Positions 53,198 through 62,794 of a stretch of 64,000 bases of DNA are shown piece by piece (within the stretch, counting starts at the first letter, position 1; every line of letters begins with the position of its first letter). The stretch is from an uncultured Prevotellaceae bacterium. GTDB taxonomy: Bacteria; Bacteroidota; Bacteroidia; Bacteroidales; Bacteroidaceae. The translations under genes were made by a program, and so were the position numbers. A model generated the notes under the pieces. That model made no database searches, was not told the DNA's origin, and worked only from the letters and a program-made list of their open reading frames with translations. The stretch covers positions 1 to 64,000 of the forward strand of contig ONFA01000012.1 of the NCBI GenBank assembly GCA_900316975.1, written 5' to 3'.

Positions 53198-54029
53198 TAT
53201 TAATATATCCCTCTTGGTCATATCCACGGTGATGTTTGTTGATCATATCTATGAGAGACTGCAAATAGGGAATATCACACTGAAGTGTATGATACTTGTC
53301 ATATTGTTCATTGTAACGAGTTAATGATCCTTTTGATAATCGTTGTTCAATATCTGATGGAATAAGGTATGTGGAGCGGTCATCAAGATGTTTATGGAAT
53401 TCCGTTAAGAAGATGTGGATTCCTGCCAAATCAAAATCACCAAAGTGAACGTATTTGTTTGGAATAGTTAGAAGCCAATTACGCAAATCAGTTGATTGGG
53501 GATAGCGGGATGCAAAAAGAAGTTGTTTATCTCCTAACAAAGACTCAAACATCTTCCTTTGCTGACGAATCATACGGAAGTTCTCCATATTCTCTATTCC
53601 CACCACGACAATATCCTCTGGAATGACAAAATGTTTCCAATTGTCGATAAACACAAAACTTCCTTCAGGAGGATTAACCACAAACGGTTCGCCATTTAGC
53701 GAACACTCAATAGATTTATAACTATTGATAGGGAATCCTGGACAAGAGCGAATCGTCAAAAGCTTAGAATTTCCTGTTTCTGCAGCCATTGAAGCGCGAG
53801 AATCCGCAGCAGTAACATCAAGCATTCGATAATTCTCATCTTTGTCAATGAGGTATCGTTTCAGAGCCTCAATATCACGGGCACGATATGACTTCCGAGA
53901 GCCACGAGTCGTCACCAACAGCAACCCTTCTGCCATCAGTTCGTCAAGCAGACTTTTGCTTAATCTGGAGCCAGCCACCTGCCCACCTGAAATCAACGCC
54001 TGTATAGATACACTTATTGTCATAATCAT
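53187..54029 (-). CDS. jetD: Wadjet JetD-like Toprim nuclease
   Basis: A 280-residue protein. A winged-helix N-terminus (about 1-70, LLDELMAEGLLLVTTRG) is followed by a DUF2220/Toprim-type domain with VVVGIENMENF (Glu146, Glu149) and VHFGDFDLAGIHIF (Asp198, Asp200), the metal-binding acidic residues. In Wadjet complexes JetD cleaves closed circular plasmid DNA recognised by the JetABC SMC motor. It is shorter than typical type I JetD (about 380 residues). The start overlaps the jetC stop by ATGA. The subtype is undecided. Confidence 0.8.
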   Translation of the reverse strand: MIMTISVSIQALISGGQVAGSRLSKSLLDELMAEGLLLVTTRGSRKSYRARDIEALKRYLIDKDENYRMLDVTAADSRASMAAETGNSKLLTIRSCPGFPINSYKSIECSLNGEPFVVNPPEGSFVFIDNWKHFVIPEDIVVVGIENMENFRMIRQQRKMFESLLGDKQLLFASRYPQSTDLRNWLLTIPNKYVHFGDFDLAGIHIFLTEFHKHLDDRSTYLIPSDIEQRLSKGSLTRYNEQYDKYHTLQCDIPYLQSLIDMINKHHRGYDQEGYINNEK

Positions 54030-57000
54030 TTGGTTCGTTTCAAAAGTTTGTCCACTCTGGTCTTCACACCATGTTTACTAAGTAAATAGGTGTATTTGTA
54101 ATCGTATGGATTGTAAGACGTGGGAGAACTGTTAATGAGATAGATATTTCGAGAATTGGCAAATTGCAGGATACCTTTGATATTGTTGGGATGCAGTCGT
54201 CCTATCTCGTCCATCATACAATGTACGATGAAAGTACCACTTTTCCGTTCTGCTTTCTTCTTAAACACATTGATGAGCATGATGTTCACCATTGCTTTTA
54301 CAAGGATATCCGTACCATCAGACCCCACATTATTGATACGCTCCACCCAGTTAGTATCATTGTCGTTCTCCTTCACACGGAACTGCAATCGGAAAGCATC
54401 ACTAAGTGATACCGTTGGTCGGGTTTGCTCATCTTGCAACTGATGGGAGAGACTCTTCAGATAGTCCACCACCTTGCGATTCACCTCGTCTCGATTGTCA
54501 CTTGAGAAGAGGTTGAGTTCGCCAATCGACAGGGCATTCTCCACCGTATAGTCATGAATAGACATGAGCAACTGCATGAGCCTGTCTGACGACTCATTTG
54601 CCCTAAGTTCAATACTCTTGATGACACCAGCAAAGTTCTTCTCCACGAAATCCCTGTTGATATCCAGTATCACGCTGTCCACATCCGACCTGCGTTTCAT
54701 CAGGGCTCCTATCTCCGTGGAGATACGTCCCAGAATGTCCTTATAGTGTTCACTGGTGCGACGACGGAACTCTTCGATTTTGTTGTTGTCCATGAAGTCC
54801 TGCAAATCAACTGCAATCTGCAGGTAGTCATTATCTGTTACGGGCATCGTATTGAAATGGAAGGCATTTTGAGGTTTGAAGTTGCGATTGAAGTTGATAA
54901 CCGTTTCCTTCAGCTTTTCTATCGTCTCGCGTTTCTGATTAACCGTTCCTCTCAGTTGGCTGATGAGTTGTTGGCAGTCTTGATGGCTCTCAACCATCTT
55001 ATCATCTGTCAGGAATGAGTTTGGTACAAGATGCTCGTTCTCGACCATCTGATGGTATTGGTTCAGTCCTTCGCGTCTGTGCGTCAAGTCTTTTAGGATC
55101 ACCTTCTGACGCTCTTCCATATCCTGCCGTTTCTTCTCGATACGGGCACGCTTATCCTCATATCGTTGGCGCATCATTGCCAACTGTTGCTCTATGTCCT
55201 TAATGCTCTTCTTGATTTCCGGCTCTTTGGCAAACAGATTTTGCTCTGCATCACGATACCTAATCACCGTTGGCCGTTCTGCATCTATCTGTTTCAGTAG
55301 TTCCTTGAGAGCATCAAGTGTCTTACGGTATTGCTCCAGTAGATTCACGTCAACACCTTTGCCTTCCAGTTCTGCCTTCTGTTGTTCGTCTAATTGAGAC
55401 TTTTGAGCCGTAAACTCCTGATTCCTTGCAGTTGCTTCTTTAGCCTGAGATTCCATGAACAATCGTAATTCTTCGTCAAGGGCTTTTGAAGATTTGTTGA
55501 AAGCTGTGTCAAGATCCTTTAGCTCCTTTTTGTTTTTGGTCTCTTTCACGTCGCGAGCTTCTTTTTCTGCCTGTACTTTCAGCAGAGCTTCATTGAAGGC
55601 TCGTTCTCGGATTCCCTTCTCTTGTGCAATCAGCTCTTGTTCTTCCATCACCAGCTTGTGTTGCTGATTTTGCAGATCTTGACGCTTCACGGGAATCTGT
55701 TCTTCCTCTACTTTCAACAATGTTGCTTGCTGGCGGAGCGGATTGAGTTGAACAGCATATTTCTTCCCAAGCTTCGAGATGTTTTCCTGAAGGTTAATAG
55801 GCAATTGCGTGAGTTGTCGGTTTGTCTGTTGCAATTGCTCTTCCAGACGTTTCCTCTCTTCACTATAATCATCGGGTGTGCGATGAACGGCATCAATGTT
55901 GTCCAGATTCAACTTAACGCCAAATATGCTATCGGATGTTTCGGTATTCAACTGAGGTTCCAGTCCCCCTGCATACAGGATTCTTTCTTCGTCAACAACT
56001 TTCCCGAGGTTATCTTCCCATCCTTCTGCATTTTCAGTCAGCCACTGATACAACGAACCATCAAGATGTGACAGCAACGCTTCAATCTTGGCGATTTGCT
56101 CCTTACATTGAGTACGGTTTTCCACTAAGCGTTCTTGGTCGCGTTGAGAAGCCTGGTTTAACTCTGCTTCCTTCATCTCATACTCAGTGGTCACCTGAGC
56201 AATTTGACTTCTGACGGCTGTTTGCTGTGCTGTATTCTCCTTCTCAGTCACATCCAATTGCTGAAGCAGTTCTTTTATACGAGCTATTTCCTCAGCCTTC
56301 GGATGCCATAGGCGCAACTCCTTCAAGGCATTGTCGGATCTGTTTTGCTCTTTCTGTAATATCTCCAGTCGCTCGTCAGACTCATGACGCCAACTATTGA
56401 ATGCATCCATTACAACATTTCTGTTTTTTGTGCGCTCGTCTTCCAGTCGCTTGCGTTCTTTTTGCAATGACTCTTGCTTCTGATAGTAAGCCTCCTTTTG
56501 CGCATTATCGAACGCCCGCTGGGCATTCTCCAGCTTCCCTCTAGCAATATTGTACTTCTCTTCTATGGATGCATGGGTTTTCAAAAGATCATCCAACAGC
56601 ATTTGCTTGTCGGCAGTTTCCCGTCTTAAAGAATTTTCACGAGCAGCCAATGCCAGTTTTTCTTCGATGCCCATTGCTGCGAAATCCTTTCTTGCTTGCG
56701 CTATCTCCTTCAGCTTACCCTTCTTTTCGCCAAGCTGTTCTCTCAGAGAATTGTTCTCCTTGTCATACTCAGTCGTAAGTTCTTTCTCACGGCTGCGCTC
56801 TTTTTCGATTTCTGTTTTCACTTCAGCCGCTTCAGCTTCCAAAAGCGGGAGCTTTTGCTCGCTTTCTGCCACTGCATGATTCAGCATGCGCCACACATCC
56901 ATCAATTGCTGGTCGAGTGCCACAATCCGTCTTCCCTGTTCTGCAATCTTCAACGCCTGTTGGCGAACAGGATAATTACCATCACGAGTCTGTCGGAACC

Positions 57001-57679
57001 AACAACCTATTTCGTCATACTCACGCTCAAAGTCAGTAACCAGTCGTCTGTATGTCTGCAAATCTATTGGCAAATCCTCGTCTGCCATCGATTGTATGAT
57101 GGTGTTCTTCACGAAGTCGGCATCCAGTTTGGTGTTCAGGAACACGTTCTGAATGCTTCGTGGAATGTTCTGATAGTGGGTACTCTGTACAAGAGCATAG
57201 CGTGTGTATTTATGGTCATGAGTATTGCCGAAGATAATATCCTTGAACATCACGCCAGAGTCTATCCTTGCCGATACTGACACATTCTTATCAATCCTTT
57301 CGCGTATCTTCACCCAGTCACTCAATACCTGCTTATCTTGGTCAACTATCCACTCGCGCTGATAAGGAGCATCGATAAACCGCCATGAAGCTCGTCCCTG
57401 ATAACGACTCACCAGTATGGTATAGGCCCCATTGTCGCGCATCACCTCATAAAGGATATATGAGTTTGACTGACGGAAATAGAACTCGTCAAACGACTTC
57501 TGAGCCTGCTGTATGCCCAGACGATGCTTGTCTGCGTTGTAGAAGAACAACAGTGCTCGTAAAACCGTACTCTTGCCCACACCCTGAGTACCAGTAAAAT
57601 GCACATTGCCATCAACTGAAATCTCAGCGTATGGTATATTAGCGCTATTGACAAATATGATTTTATTCAGGTATTTCAT
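54026..57679 (-). CDS. jetC: Wadjet JetC-like SMC/MukB-type ATPase
   Basis: A 1217-residue SMC-like motor. The N-terminal Walker A is VHFTGTQGVGKSTVLRALLF (residues 30-38 core). Long coiled coils (about 260-900) are broken by a hinge-like region near 550-620. The C-terminal ABC signature region NNVGSDGTDILVKAMVNI and Walker B FIVHCMMDEIGRLHP follow, with NSSPTSYNPYDYKYTYLLS as the H/Q-loop end. It extrudes DNA loops to sense small circles. It overlaps jetB by 17 bases. Confidence 0.88.
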   Translation of the reverse strand: MKYLNKIIFVNSANIPYAEISVDGNVHFTGTQGVGKSTVLRALLFFYNADKHRLGIQQAQKSFDEFYFRQSNSYILYEVMRDNGAYTILVSRYQGRASWRFIDAPYQREWIVDQDKQVLSDWVKIRERIDKNVSVSARIDSGVMFKDIIFGNTHDHKYTRYALVQSTHYQNIPRSIQNVFLNTKLDADFVKNTIIQSMADEDLPIDLQTYRRLVTDFEREYDEIGCWFRQTRDGNYPVRQQALKIAEQGRRIVALDQQLMDVWRMLNHAVAESEQKLPLLEAEAAEVKTEIEKERSREKELTTEYDKENNSLREQLGEKKGKLKEIAQARKDFAAMGIEEKLALAARENSLRRETADKQMLLDDLLKTHASIEEKYNIARGKLENAQRAFDNAQKEAYYQKQESLQKERKRLEDERTKNRNVVMDAFNSWRHESDERLEILQKEQNRSDNALKELRLWHPKAEEIARIKELLQQLDVTEKENTAQQTAVRSQIAQVTTEYEMKEAELNQASQRDQERLVENRTQCKEQIAKIEALLSHLDGSLYQWLTENAEGWEDNLGKVVDEERILYAGGLEPQLNTETSDSIFGVKLNLDNIDAVHRTPDDYSEERKRLEEQLQQTNRQLTQLPINLQENISKLGKKYAVQLNPLRQQATLLKVEEEQIPVKRQDLQNQQHKLVMEEQELIAQEKGIRERAFNEALLKVQAEKEARDVKETKNKKELKDLDTAFNKSSKALDEELRLFMESQAKEATARNQEFTAQKSQLDEQQKAELEGKGVDVNLLEQYRKTLDALKELLKQIDAERPTVIRYRDAEQNLFAKEPEIKKSIKDIEQQLAMMRQRYEDKRARIEKKRQDMEERQKVILKDLTHRREGLNQYHQMVENEHLVPNSFLTDDKMVESHQDCQQLISQLRGTVNQKRETIEKLKETVINFNRNFKPQNAFHFNTMPVTDNDYLQIAVDLQDFMDNNKIEEFRRRTSEHYKDILGRISTEIGALMKRRSDVDSVILDINRDFVEKNFAGVIKSIELRANESSDRLMQLLMSIHDYTVENALSIGELNLFSSDNRDEVNRKVVDYLKSLSHQLQDEQTRPTVSLSDAFRLQFRVKENDNDTNWVERINNVGSDGTDILVKAMVNIMLINVFKKKAERKSGTFIVHCMMDEIGRLHPNNIKGILQFANSRNIYLINSSPTSYNPYDYKYTYLLSKHGVKTRVDKLLKRTK

Positions 57680-58220
57680 CTTCGTTGGCTATTTGAATCA
57701 TGTTTACCAGTTCCTCGGCATAGTGGAAGGCCGATGTAATCTTGTAGGTCTCATCCTGTTCACTAATGCATTCGGCAAATCCCATACCCTGCATCTCTTG
57801 AAGCAGTTTGTTCACTATTTCCAAATAAGACCCCACACCATATTTCTTATAAAGGTGACCAGCCTTCTCCTTCAGTTCAATGTCCAAACTGATTTGCTCT
57901 ATCAGATGGCTCTTACGAAACTGATAGCCAGCCGTAAACGATTGGTTGTAGGTCTTCAGGAAGTCCAGATAGTCTAGCCATTTGGAAAAACTATCCAACT
58001 TCTGTTCTATGGACTGCTTTCCCTCACCAATACGTGAGAAGTAGAAGTAGCCGTTGCCTGCCTCCAATTGCAGACCTATCTCCTTGAAGAAATCAGCATA
58101 ATCGTCGAAGTTTTCCTCAATATCCTCATACAGATGACGGATAGAGGTATCAGAGTTGTCTACCGAAAGGAATTCTCCACGGCTCAGTCTCTCGTAAATT
58201 CGTTGAGTATTATTTCGCAT
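57663..58220 (-). CDS. jetB: Wadjet JetB-like (MukE-like) subunit
   Basis: A 185-residue protein from MRNNTQRIYERLSRGEF. Tandem winged-helix character: IRHLYEDIEENFDDYADFF, QLEAGNGYFYFSRIGEG, LLQEMQGMGFAECISEQDET. Position between jetA and jetC and length match the DUF4194/MukE-like subunit that bridges the kleisin and SMC heads. An ATG 36 bases upstream would overlap jetA by 47 bases, so the internal start is preferred. Confidence 0.8.
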   Translation of the reverse strand: MRNNTQRIYERLSRGEFLSVDNSDTSIRHLYEDIEENFDDYADFFKEIGLQLEAGNGYFYFSRIGEGKQSIEQKLDSFSKWLDYLDFLKTYNQSFTAGYQFRKSHLIEQISLDIELKEKAGHLYKKYGVGSYLEIVNKLLQEMQGMGFAECISEQDETYKITSAFHYAEELVNMIQIANEDEIPE

Positions 58221-59415
58221 AGATAATAGGATATTCGATGTCTTGATAAGTGGCATATTTCCCTGTCATCTTACATTCGTCAGGATGCAGGATGACCAGT
58301 TGGCAAAAGAGGGCTGCGTGGTCTTCTATTTCACGTTTAGCCTTATAATCGTATCTCAGAATAAAGTCGAACAGGTTATAGCTTGACGCAGAAAAAGCAT
58401 TCCATACTTCATTAGGATCGACATCCTTCAACCGCTGAACGTGTTCCTGCAAGTCTTCGTCTGTCAGCGGTTCGGCCTCTGTCCTTGCGTTTTTTTTCAA
58501 ACCATTTCGCTCGGCTATCCGTCTCAGGATGCTCACTATCTGGTCGTTCTCCCTCAGCATTTCCAAAGAGAGTCTTATTTTGCTGTATTGTCTGGATTCC
58601 ATCCATAGTGGATTGCTATCTTCCAACACCTGAACCAGATTGGTATCAGTCTTGATGAGTAACTGGTCTTGCAGATATTTCAGCTTGCGTATCTTCTTAT
58701 AAAGCTGGTTTTGTTGTTCAATCTGATTGATATAGACGATAATCTGTCTGTCTATTTCCATCAGAGCATGGTACGCCTCCACAAAGTCGTGTTTCACGTC
58801 GCTACATGTCTTTGCCATGTGTGGGTCGTTAGCCATCAGGAAGAATGCGTGCTCCGTATCCATTAGTTTCTCGCATTCGCGTATCATCGAGCGGATGCTA
58901 TGGCTCTTCTCATCTAGGTTTTGCAGCTTCTTTTTCTTGATAATATAGTTGGGTTCTTGCTTATACGCATTATCCATATTGCGCTTCAAGTCAACCACAT
59001 TCTTCAGCGTTCTGAATCCCGTCTTTTTTAGCAGTTGTCGCACACTATCCTGATAGCCAGCCCTACGGTTGGCATTCGTCTCCTGCAAGAAATATCCGAT
59101 ATGTTCCTTCAGCGTGTTGATACATTCCTGAACACTTAGCACACTTATTTCCTCGTTCACATTCAGTACTTCCTCAAAGAAATTGAGGTAGTCGCTTTCT
59201 ATCTCTACCGTATTGCCCGTCTCCATCAGTACGCCATAATCCAGCAGTTTCTTTAGTCGTGCTTCATTTCCTCCCACCAGTTCCAAAGCCAACCCTTGTG
59301 GAAACTTCATTAGTTTCCGCTTCTCAAACATCTCACTCAGTAATCCTTGTTCTCGCGAGAGTGTCTTAGTCAGCTCCTCTATGGTTCTAAAATGTGAAAG
59401 AATCTCCATAAACAC
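58210..59415 (-). CDS. jetA: Wadjet JetA-like (MukF/kleisin-like) subunit
   Basis: A 401-residue helical protein. N-terminal winged-helix-like segment (LLDYGVLMETGNTVEI), a central helical bundle, and a C-terminal part with FSASSYNLFDFILRYDYKAKREIEDHAALFCQL. It matches the kleisin-like subunit by size, helical content and gene order (jetA-jetB-jetC-jetD); direct sequence identification is weaker than for jetC and jetD. It is first gene of the jet operon, 85 bases after the HIT fusion. Confidence 0.75.
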   Translation of the reverse strand: MFMEILSHFRTIEELTKTLSREQGLLSEMFEKRKLMKFPQGLALELVGGNEARLKKLLDYGVLMETGNTVEIESDYLNFFEEVLNVNEEISVLSVQECINTLKEHIGYFLQETNANRRAGYQDSVRQLLKKTGFRTLKNVVDLKRNMDNAYKQEPNYIIKKKKLQNLDEKSHSIRSMIRECEKLMDTEHAFFLMANDPHMAKTCSDVKHDFVEAYHALMEIDRQIIVYINQIEQQNQLYKKIRKLKYLQDQLLIKTDTNLVQVLEDSNPLWMESRQYSKIRLSLEMLRENDQIVSILRRIAERNGLKKNARTEAEPLTDEDLQEHVQRLKDVDPNEVWNAFSASSYNLFDFILRYDYKAKREIEDHAALFCQLVILHPDECKMTGKYATYQDIEYPIIYAK

Positions 59416-59500
59416 TTATAACTCTATTATTTTTATCTTCGTACGTATAGCTCCATTGTTATGCTCCATCTTCGTCGCAAATCCCAAAACCACGCTTATT

Positions 59501-60364
59501 CTAATATTTCTGTTTACTTGGTATAACGCCCCTAACCCCGCCTTTTGGATTGGGCACATCGCCCTTGTATCGGGGGATAACGTGCATGTGGCAATGAAAA
59601 ACAGACTGGCCAGCAGCTTCATTGATATTGATGCCAACATTATATCCATCTGGATGGAAACGCTCGTCAATCTTCTTCATGACATATTCTTGTACCACAT
59701 TCATTGCCTCTTTTTCGTGGTTTGTTAAATCGCGATAAGATGCAACGTGGCGTTTGGGTATAATCAAAGCATGCCCAGGAGAGACAGGATAGCCGTCATA
59801 GAATGCAACACAAGTGGCCGTCTCGCAGATGATTTCCACCCGACGGGAAAGACGGCAAAATGGGCATTTCTCGCCTTCCACGCGCGGCAGCTTGTTGAAA
59901 TGGTTATATTGGTAGAGTTCGTAGCTCTTGTTGGCAACGAGGCTCTTGTACGGCAATTTCACATTACATTGGTATGTGTATTGCTTGTGGATGGCATGGA
60001 GCCGGAAGCCCTCTTCTTCAAGGTCGCGGCGTACGGCAAAATAGGCCGTTCCTTTAGGTGAAAGCAAGTTAGTGACATTCATCAGCACCTCGGCTTGGGC
60101 GTAGGGTTCCAAGACGTTCAGCACATAGTTGCAGAAGATGGTGTCGAATTTGCCCTCGGGGAAGTCCGGGCGGTAGTAGTAATCGTAGCCGATGATGTCG
60201 AAGCCCTGCTTCCTAAGCTCGTCTGTATCGAAACCGAAACCGCATCCGAAATCGAGAATCTTGCCCTTCAGCAGTTTGTGCTGCATGAGGTATCGCGTCG
60301 GCACAGAAAAATCCGTGCGCTTGATCGCTGTGAGGTAGGGATGGTTTATTTTCTCTGGTTCCAT
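59501..60364 (-). CDS. Class I methyltransferase-HIT hydrolase fusion
   Basis: A 287-residue protein. The N-terminal SAM-dependent methyltransferase has motif I ILDFGCGFGFD (residues 36-46) and FDTIFCNYVLNVLEP as motif IV. The C-terminal HIT domain has a zinc-like CPFC and the nucleotide-binding HCHMHVIPRYKGD about 30 residues from the end. HIT proteins hydrolyse or transfer nucleoside monophosphates. It was started at MEPEKINHPYL, 2 bases after the HNH stop; the longer frame overlaps it. A fusion of this kind is known in Bacteroidales, but its substrate is unknown. It is third gene of the RelA-HNH-fusion run. Confidence 0.85.
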   Translation of the reverse strand: MEPEKINHPYLTAIKRTDFSVPTRYLMQHKLLKGKILDFGCGFGFDTDELRKQGFDIIGYDYYYRPDFPEGKFDTIFCNYVLNVLEPYAQAEVLMNVTNLLSPKGTAYFAVRRDLEEEGFRLHAIHKQYTYQCNVKLPYKSLVANKSYELYQYNHFNKLPRVEGEKCPFCRLSRRVEIICETATCVAFYDGYPVSPGHALIIPKRHVASYRDLTNHEKEAMNVVQEYVMKKIDERFHPDGYNVGININEAAGQSVFHCHMHVIPRYKGDVPNPKGGVRGVIPSKQKY

Positions 60365-60366
60365 AG

Positions 60367-61446
60367 TTATTGGGGGCTTAGGGTTCGGAATCCCATGTTG
60401 ACAGCCATTTGACTTAGAGGGGAGAAGGTTTTGCGGCAGACATTCAGAAACTGCTCGTCTGACATTTGTATCAAGTCCTGCGGGGAACACCCCAAGGCAT
60501 AGTACTCGTCCAAAGTATTATCCCTTTTCCCGCTTTGTGGAATGTACAAACGCAAAGCCCTGTGCTGTACCTTCGCCATCTTAGGGAGATAGTAGTTAAG
60601 GTCGGGAATGCGGTTGCTCTTGGAGGAGTTGAAAGAGCCGTCGGCTGGAATCAAGTTCCAGTTCTGATTGTGCGACACGAAGCTCCACGGAATGAAGTGG
60701 TCGAGGTCATACTCATTCCTCCCAAGCGGCGTGTTCTTGTATATACACCGGATAGGACCGCCTATCTCGATGACCTTGTTCCAGAACTTCTTCTGTCTGG
60801 TCAGCGGCTCCCGCTCTTCCGGACGAAGCAGTTTGCCGGATATGTTCGGGACGTTGGGATTCTTCGACTGCAAGAACAACGCGAGATTCCACAAAGCAAA
60901 ATCACGAAGCACCTCATAATTGGTCATCAGATAGTTGCTCCAATGGGGATTGATGGTAACTGTAAGCCCTTCACCACTACCCGTCAGGGAATACAGACAA
61001 TCATTCTCAAACGATTGGCTGCGATGTTGCATATCGTAATCGTCGGTCGTGTCAATCCATGGTTTCTGAAAGCGGAAAGGAACATTATTCAACAGAATCT
61101 TGACCCTCTTCTTCACCTCCCTGTTCTCCGAGATGGCATTTGAGATGGCATCACTCTTGTCTTCGAGCCTGTCATCTACCGTAATGCCCGTCAACAGAGC
61201 CACATCGGGAATAATCTTCGACATGGAATCGCCTTTGCCAAACGACAATCGGAAATACTGGGTCGGGTACCAGGCATAGGCAACCATCCGCGCCGCCACA
61301 TCGAGGGCCAGCATCTCATCCATCTGCTCCTTGACGTGCATGTCGAGCAACGCCAGGAGCCAATAGAACTTGTACGTGGCCGTCGTCGTGTCAAACACGC
61401 GATTCATGGCGCTTGTGCTCAATATGTCTGATTGCGGTATTGTCAT
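60367..61446 (-). CDS. HNH endonuclease-domain protein
   Basis: A 359-residue protein with a helical N-terminal domain of about 240 residues and an HNH module: NEYDLDHFIPWSFVSHNQ (Asp249-His250) and NWNLIPADGSFNSSKSNRIP (Asn264, Asn278). HNH enzymes use one metal to cut DNA. No transposase or restriction methylase is fused. It begins 1 base after the alarmone-synthetase stop and ends 2 bases before the methyltransferase-HIT gene, so the three are one transcript. Confidence 0.83.
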   Translation of the reverse strand: MTIPQSDILSTSAMNRVFDTTTATYKFYWLLALLDMHVKEQMDEMLALDVAARMVAYAWYPTQYFRLSFGKGDSMSKIIPDVALLTGITVDDRLEDKSDAISNAISENREVKKRVKILLNNVPFRFQKPWIDTTDDYDMQHRSQSFENDCLYSLTGSGEGLTVTINPHWSNYLMTNYEVLRDFALWNLALFLQSKNPNVPNISGKLLRPEEREPLTRQKKFWNKVIEIGGPIRCIYKNTPLGRNEYDLDHFIPWSFVSHNQNWNLIPADGSFNSSKSNRIPDLNYYLPKMAKVQHRALRLYIPQSGKRDNTLDEYYALGCSPQDLIQMSDEQFLNVCRKTFSPLSQMAVNMGFRTLSPQ

Positions 61447-61447
61447 G

Positions 61448-62491
61448 TTAAACCCATTTAAACTTTATACAATTCTCAATTATCCCATCTAATGCTATCA
61501 AAAATTCTGTCGTATTTAAGAAATAACTAGGATATGCTTCCTGCAATTCTTTCATTTTGGGAACTGAAACAAGTACAACTGCATTTATATTGTCCAATGC
61601 CAGTCTTTCTAATTCAGAATACAAGTTTGTAGCCTCTGTTTCATTTTCTTTGGGAAATGCGGTTACATTCACAACCTTTTGCTTAAAGTTGATATTTAGA
61701 ATGTAATATCCATTTTGATACCTTTCTTTTTGGGCTTGAATACTAGAAACTCGCAAGGCCTTTAAGGTGTCTCCATGATTGTATTTTTTATTCATATTAT
61801 ACAGTATTATCATGAGATCCTTCATCTGATAATTGTTTTCTATGTGCTCCTTTAGGATAGGTAAATGCTCCTTAATAGCAAATAACGAACTTACAACTTT
61901 GAAGAAATTCAACCATTCGTCGGCTCCTTGACTTGATTTCAATGGTGTTTTAGTAATAAGTCCTGCGGTCTCAACTGCCATCGCCCAACTATGTTGTAAC
62001 TTTGTCCTTATTTGTAACTCAACCTTCATTCCGTCCGTGTCTTTGTTTTCAGACACAAATTTGTAAATAAAATGAATACTCCTATAGCCACTTGTTTTAG
62101 GATTATTCACATAATCCATTACCTTTATAAGTTGAAAACCTGATGGAGAATTTTCGTTCAGTACAGATAAGGCTCGATTTAAAGCATTTACCGTCGGAAC
62201 GACCACTCTTAACCCACCAATATCTTGCATCCCACCCAATTTCATCTCAGGATTAATGTCCAATTTATATAAAATGGAAGATAATCACTTTAAGCGGCGA
62301 GAAGTAAAGTCGATGCTTACTTTATTTTTCCTTAATAAAGGGATAACAGTATTTTGCAATGCGTCCAATGCTGGTAAATGTAATGTTCTCCAGTCATTTA
62401 CCTTCTCTATCGCTATTGAAACTTCTGATTGATTTTTCGATGAGAGTATTATTTCACCAGCCTTATCAATTTGATGCCTTCCGTATTTCAT
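61448..62491 (-). pseudogene. RelA/SpoT-type alarmone synthetase interrupted by an in-frame TGA
   Basis: Two pieces lie in the same frame. The first 68 codons read YGRHQIDKAGEIIL to SIDFTSRRLK, then TGA (62287-62285), then LSSILYKLDINPEMKLGGMQDIGGLRVVVP and the synthetase core GYRSIHFIYKF and VELQIRTKLQHSWAMAVE. The family has Arg after RRLK, so CGA to TGA is the likely single change. No HD hydrolase domain is present, so it belongs to the small or toxic SAS group. The downstream part could restart at 62263 (MDINPEMK). Without the N-terminal segment, ATP binding would be lost, so it is probably inactive unless read through. Confidence 0.72.
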
Positions 62492-62496
62492 ATTTT

Positions 62497-62669
62497 TTAT
62501 GCAACTCTTTTTTTATTTTCTCTTTTTACTTCCCTCTCTCCCTCCATTTGAACCATTTCCATTTTGGAAACAATTGCATTAGGCCTTAGTCCTCCTTCAT
62601 CAAAGATGTTTTTCAGATGTTTGCTGATAGCTGGTATGTTCACATCGAACAACTGAGCCATGGCCTGCC
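62497..62669 (-). pseudogene. RhuM-family fragment
   Basis: A short frame from 62661 reads MAQLFDVNIPAISKHLKNIF, then DEGGLRPNAIVSKM, VQMEGEREVKREN and KKRVA, then stops at 62497-62499. This matches the helix-turn-helix part of RhuM (virulence-associated) proteins, whose middle and end are missing. It directly follows a broken DUF4007 gene. Confidence 0.6.
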
Positions 62670-62794
62670 AGAGTTATTATAGCATCAGGACTATTGAAAT
62701 CGTTCTTATTGGCAACAAAATCATAGCCCTTCTTAAGCCAAAGCGACTTACAAGGGAACGATTCATGCCCTGAGAAAGTGTATTTATTCTTCAT
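62600..62794 (-). pseudogene. N-terminal fragment of a DUF4007 protein
   Basis: From MKNKYTFSGHESFPCKSLW through KKGYDFVANKNDFNSPDAIITL the frame matches the start of DUF4007 proteins, which occur in DNA phosphorothioation/defence loci. After about 62669 it is foreign and fuses to the RhuM fragment in another frame. It overlaps the XRE gene end by 11 bases, so it was once the second gene of an XRE-DUF4007 pair. Confidence 0.6.
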
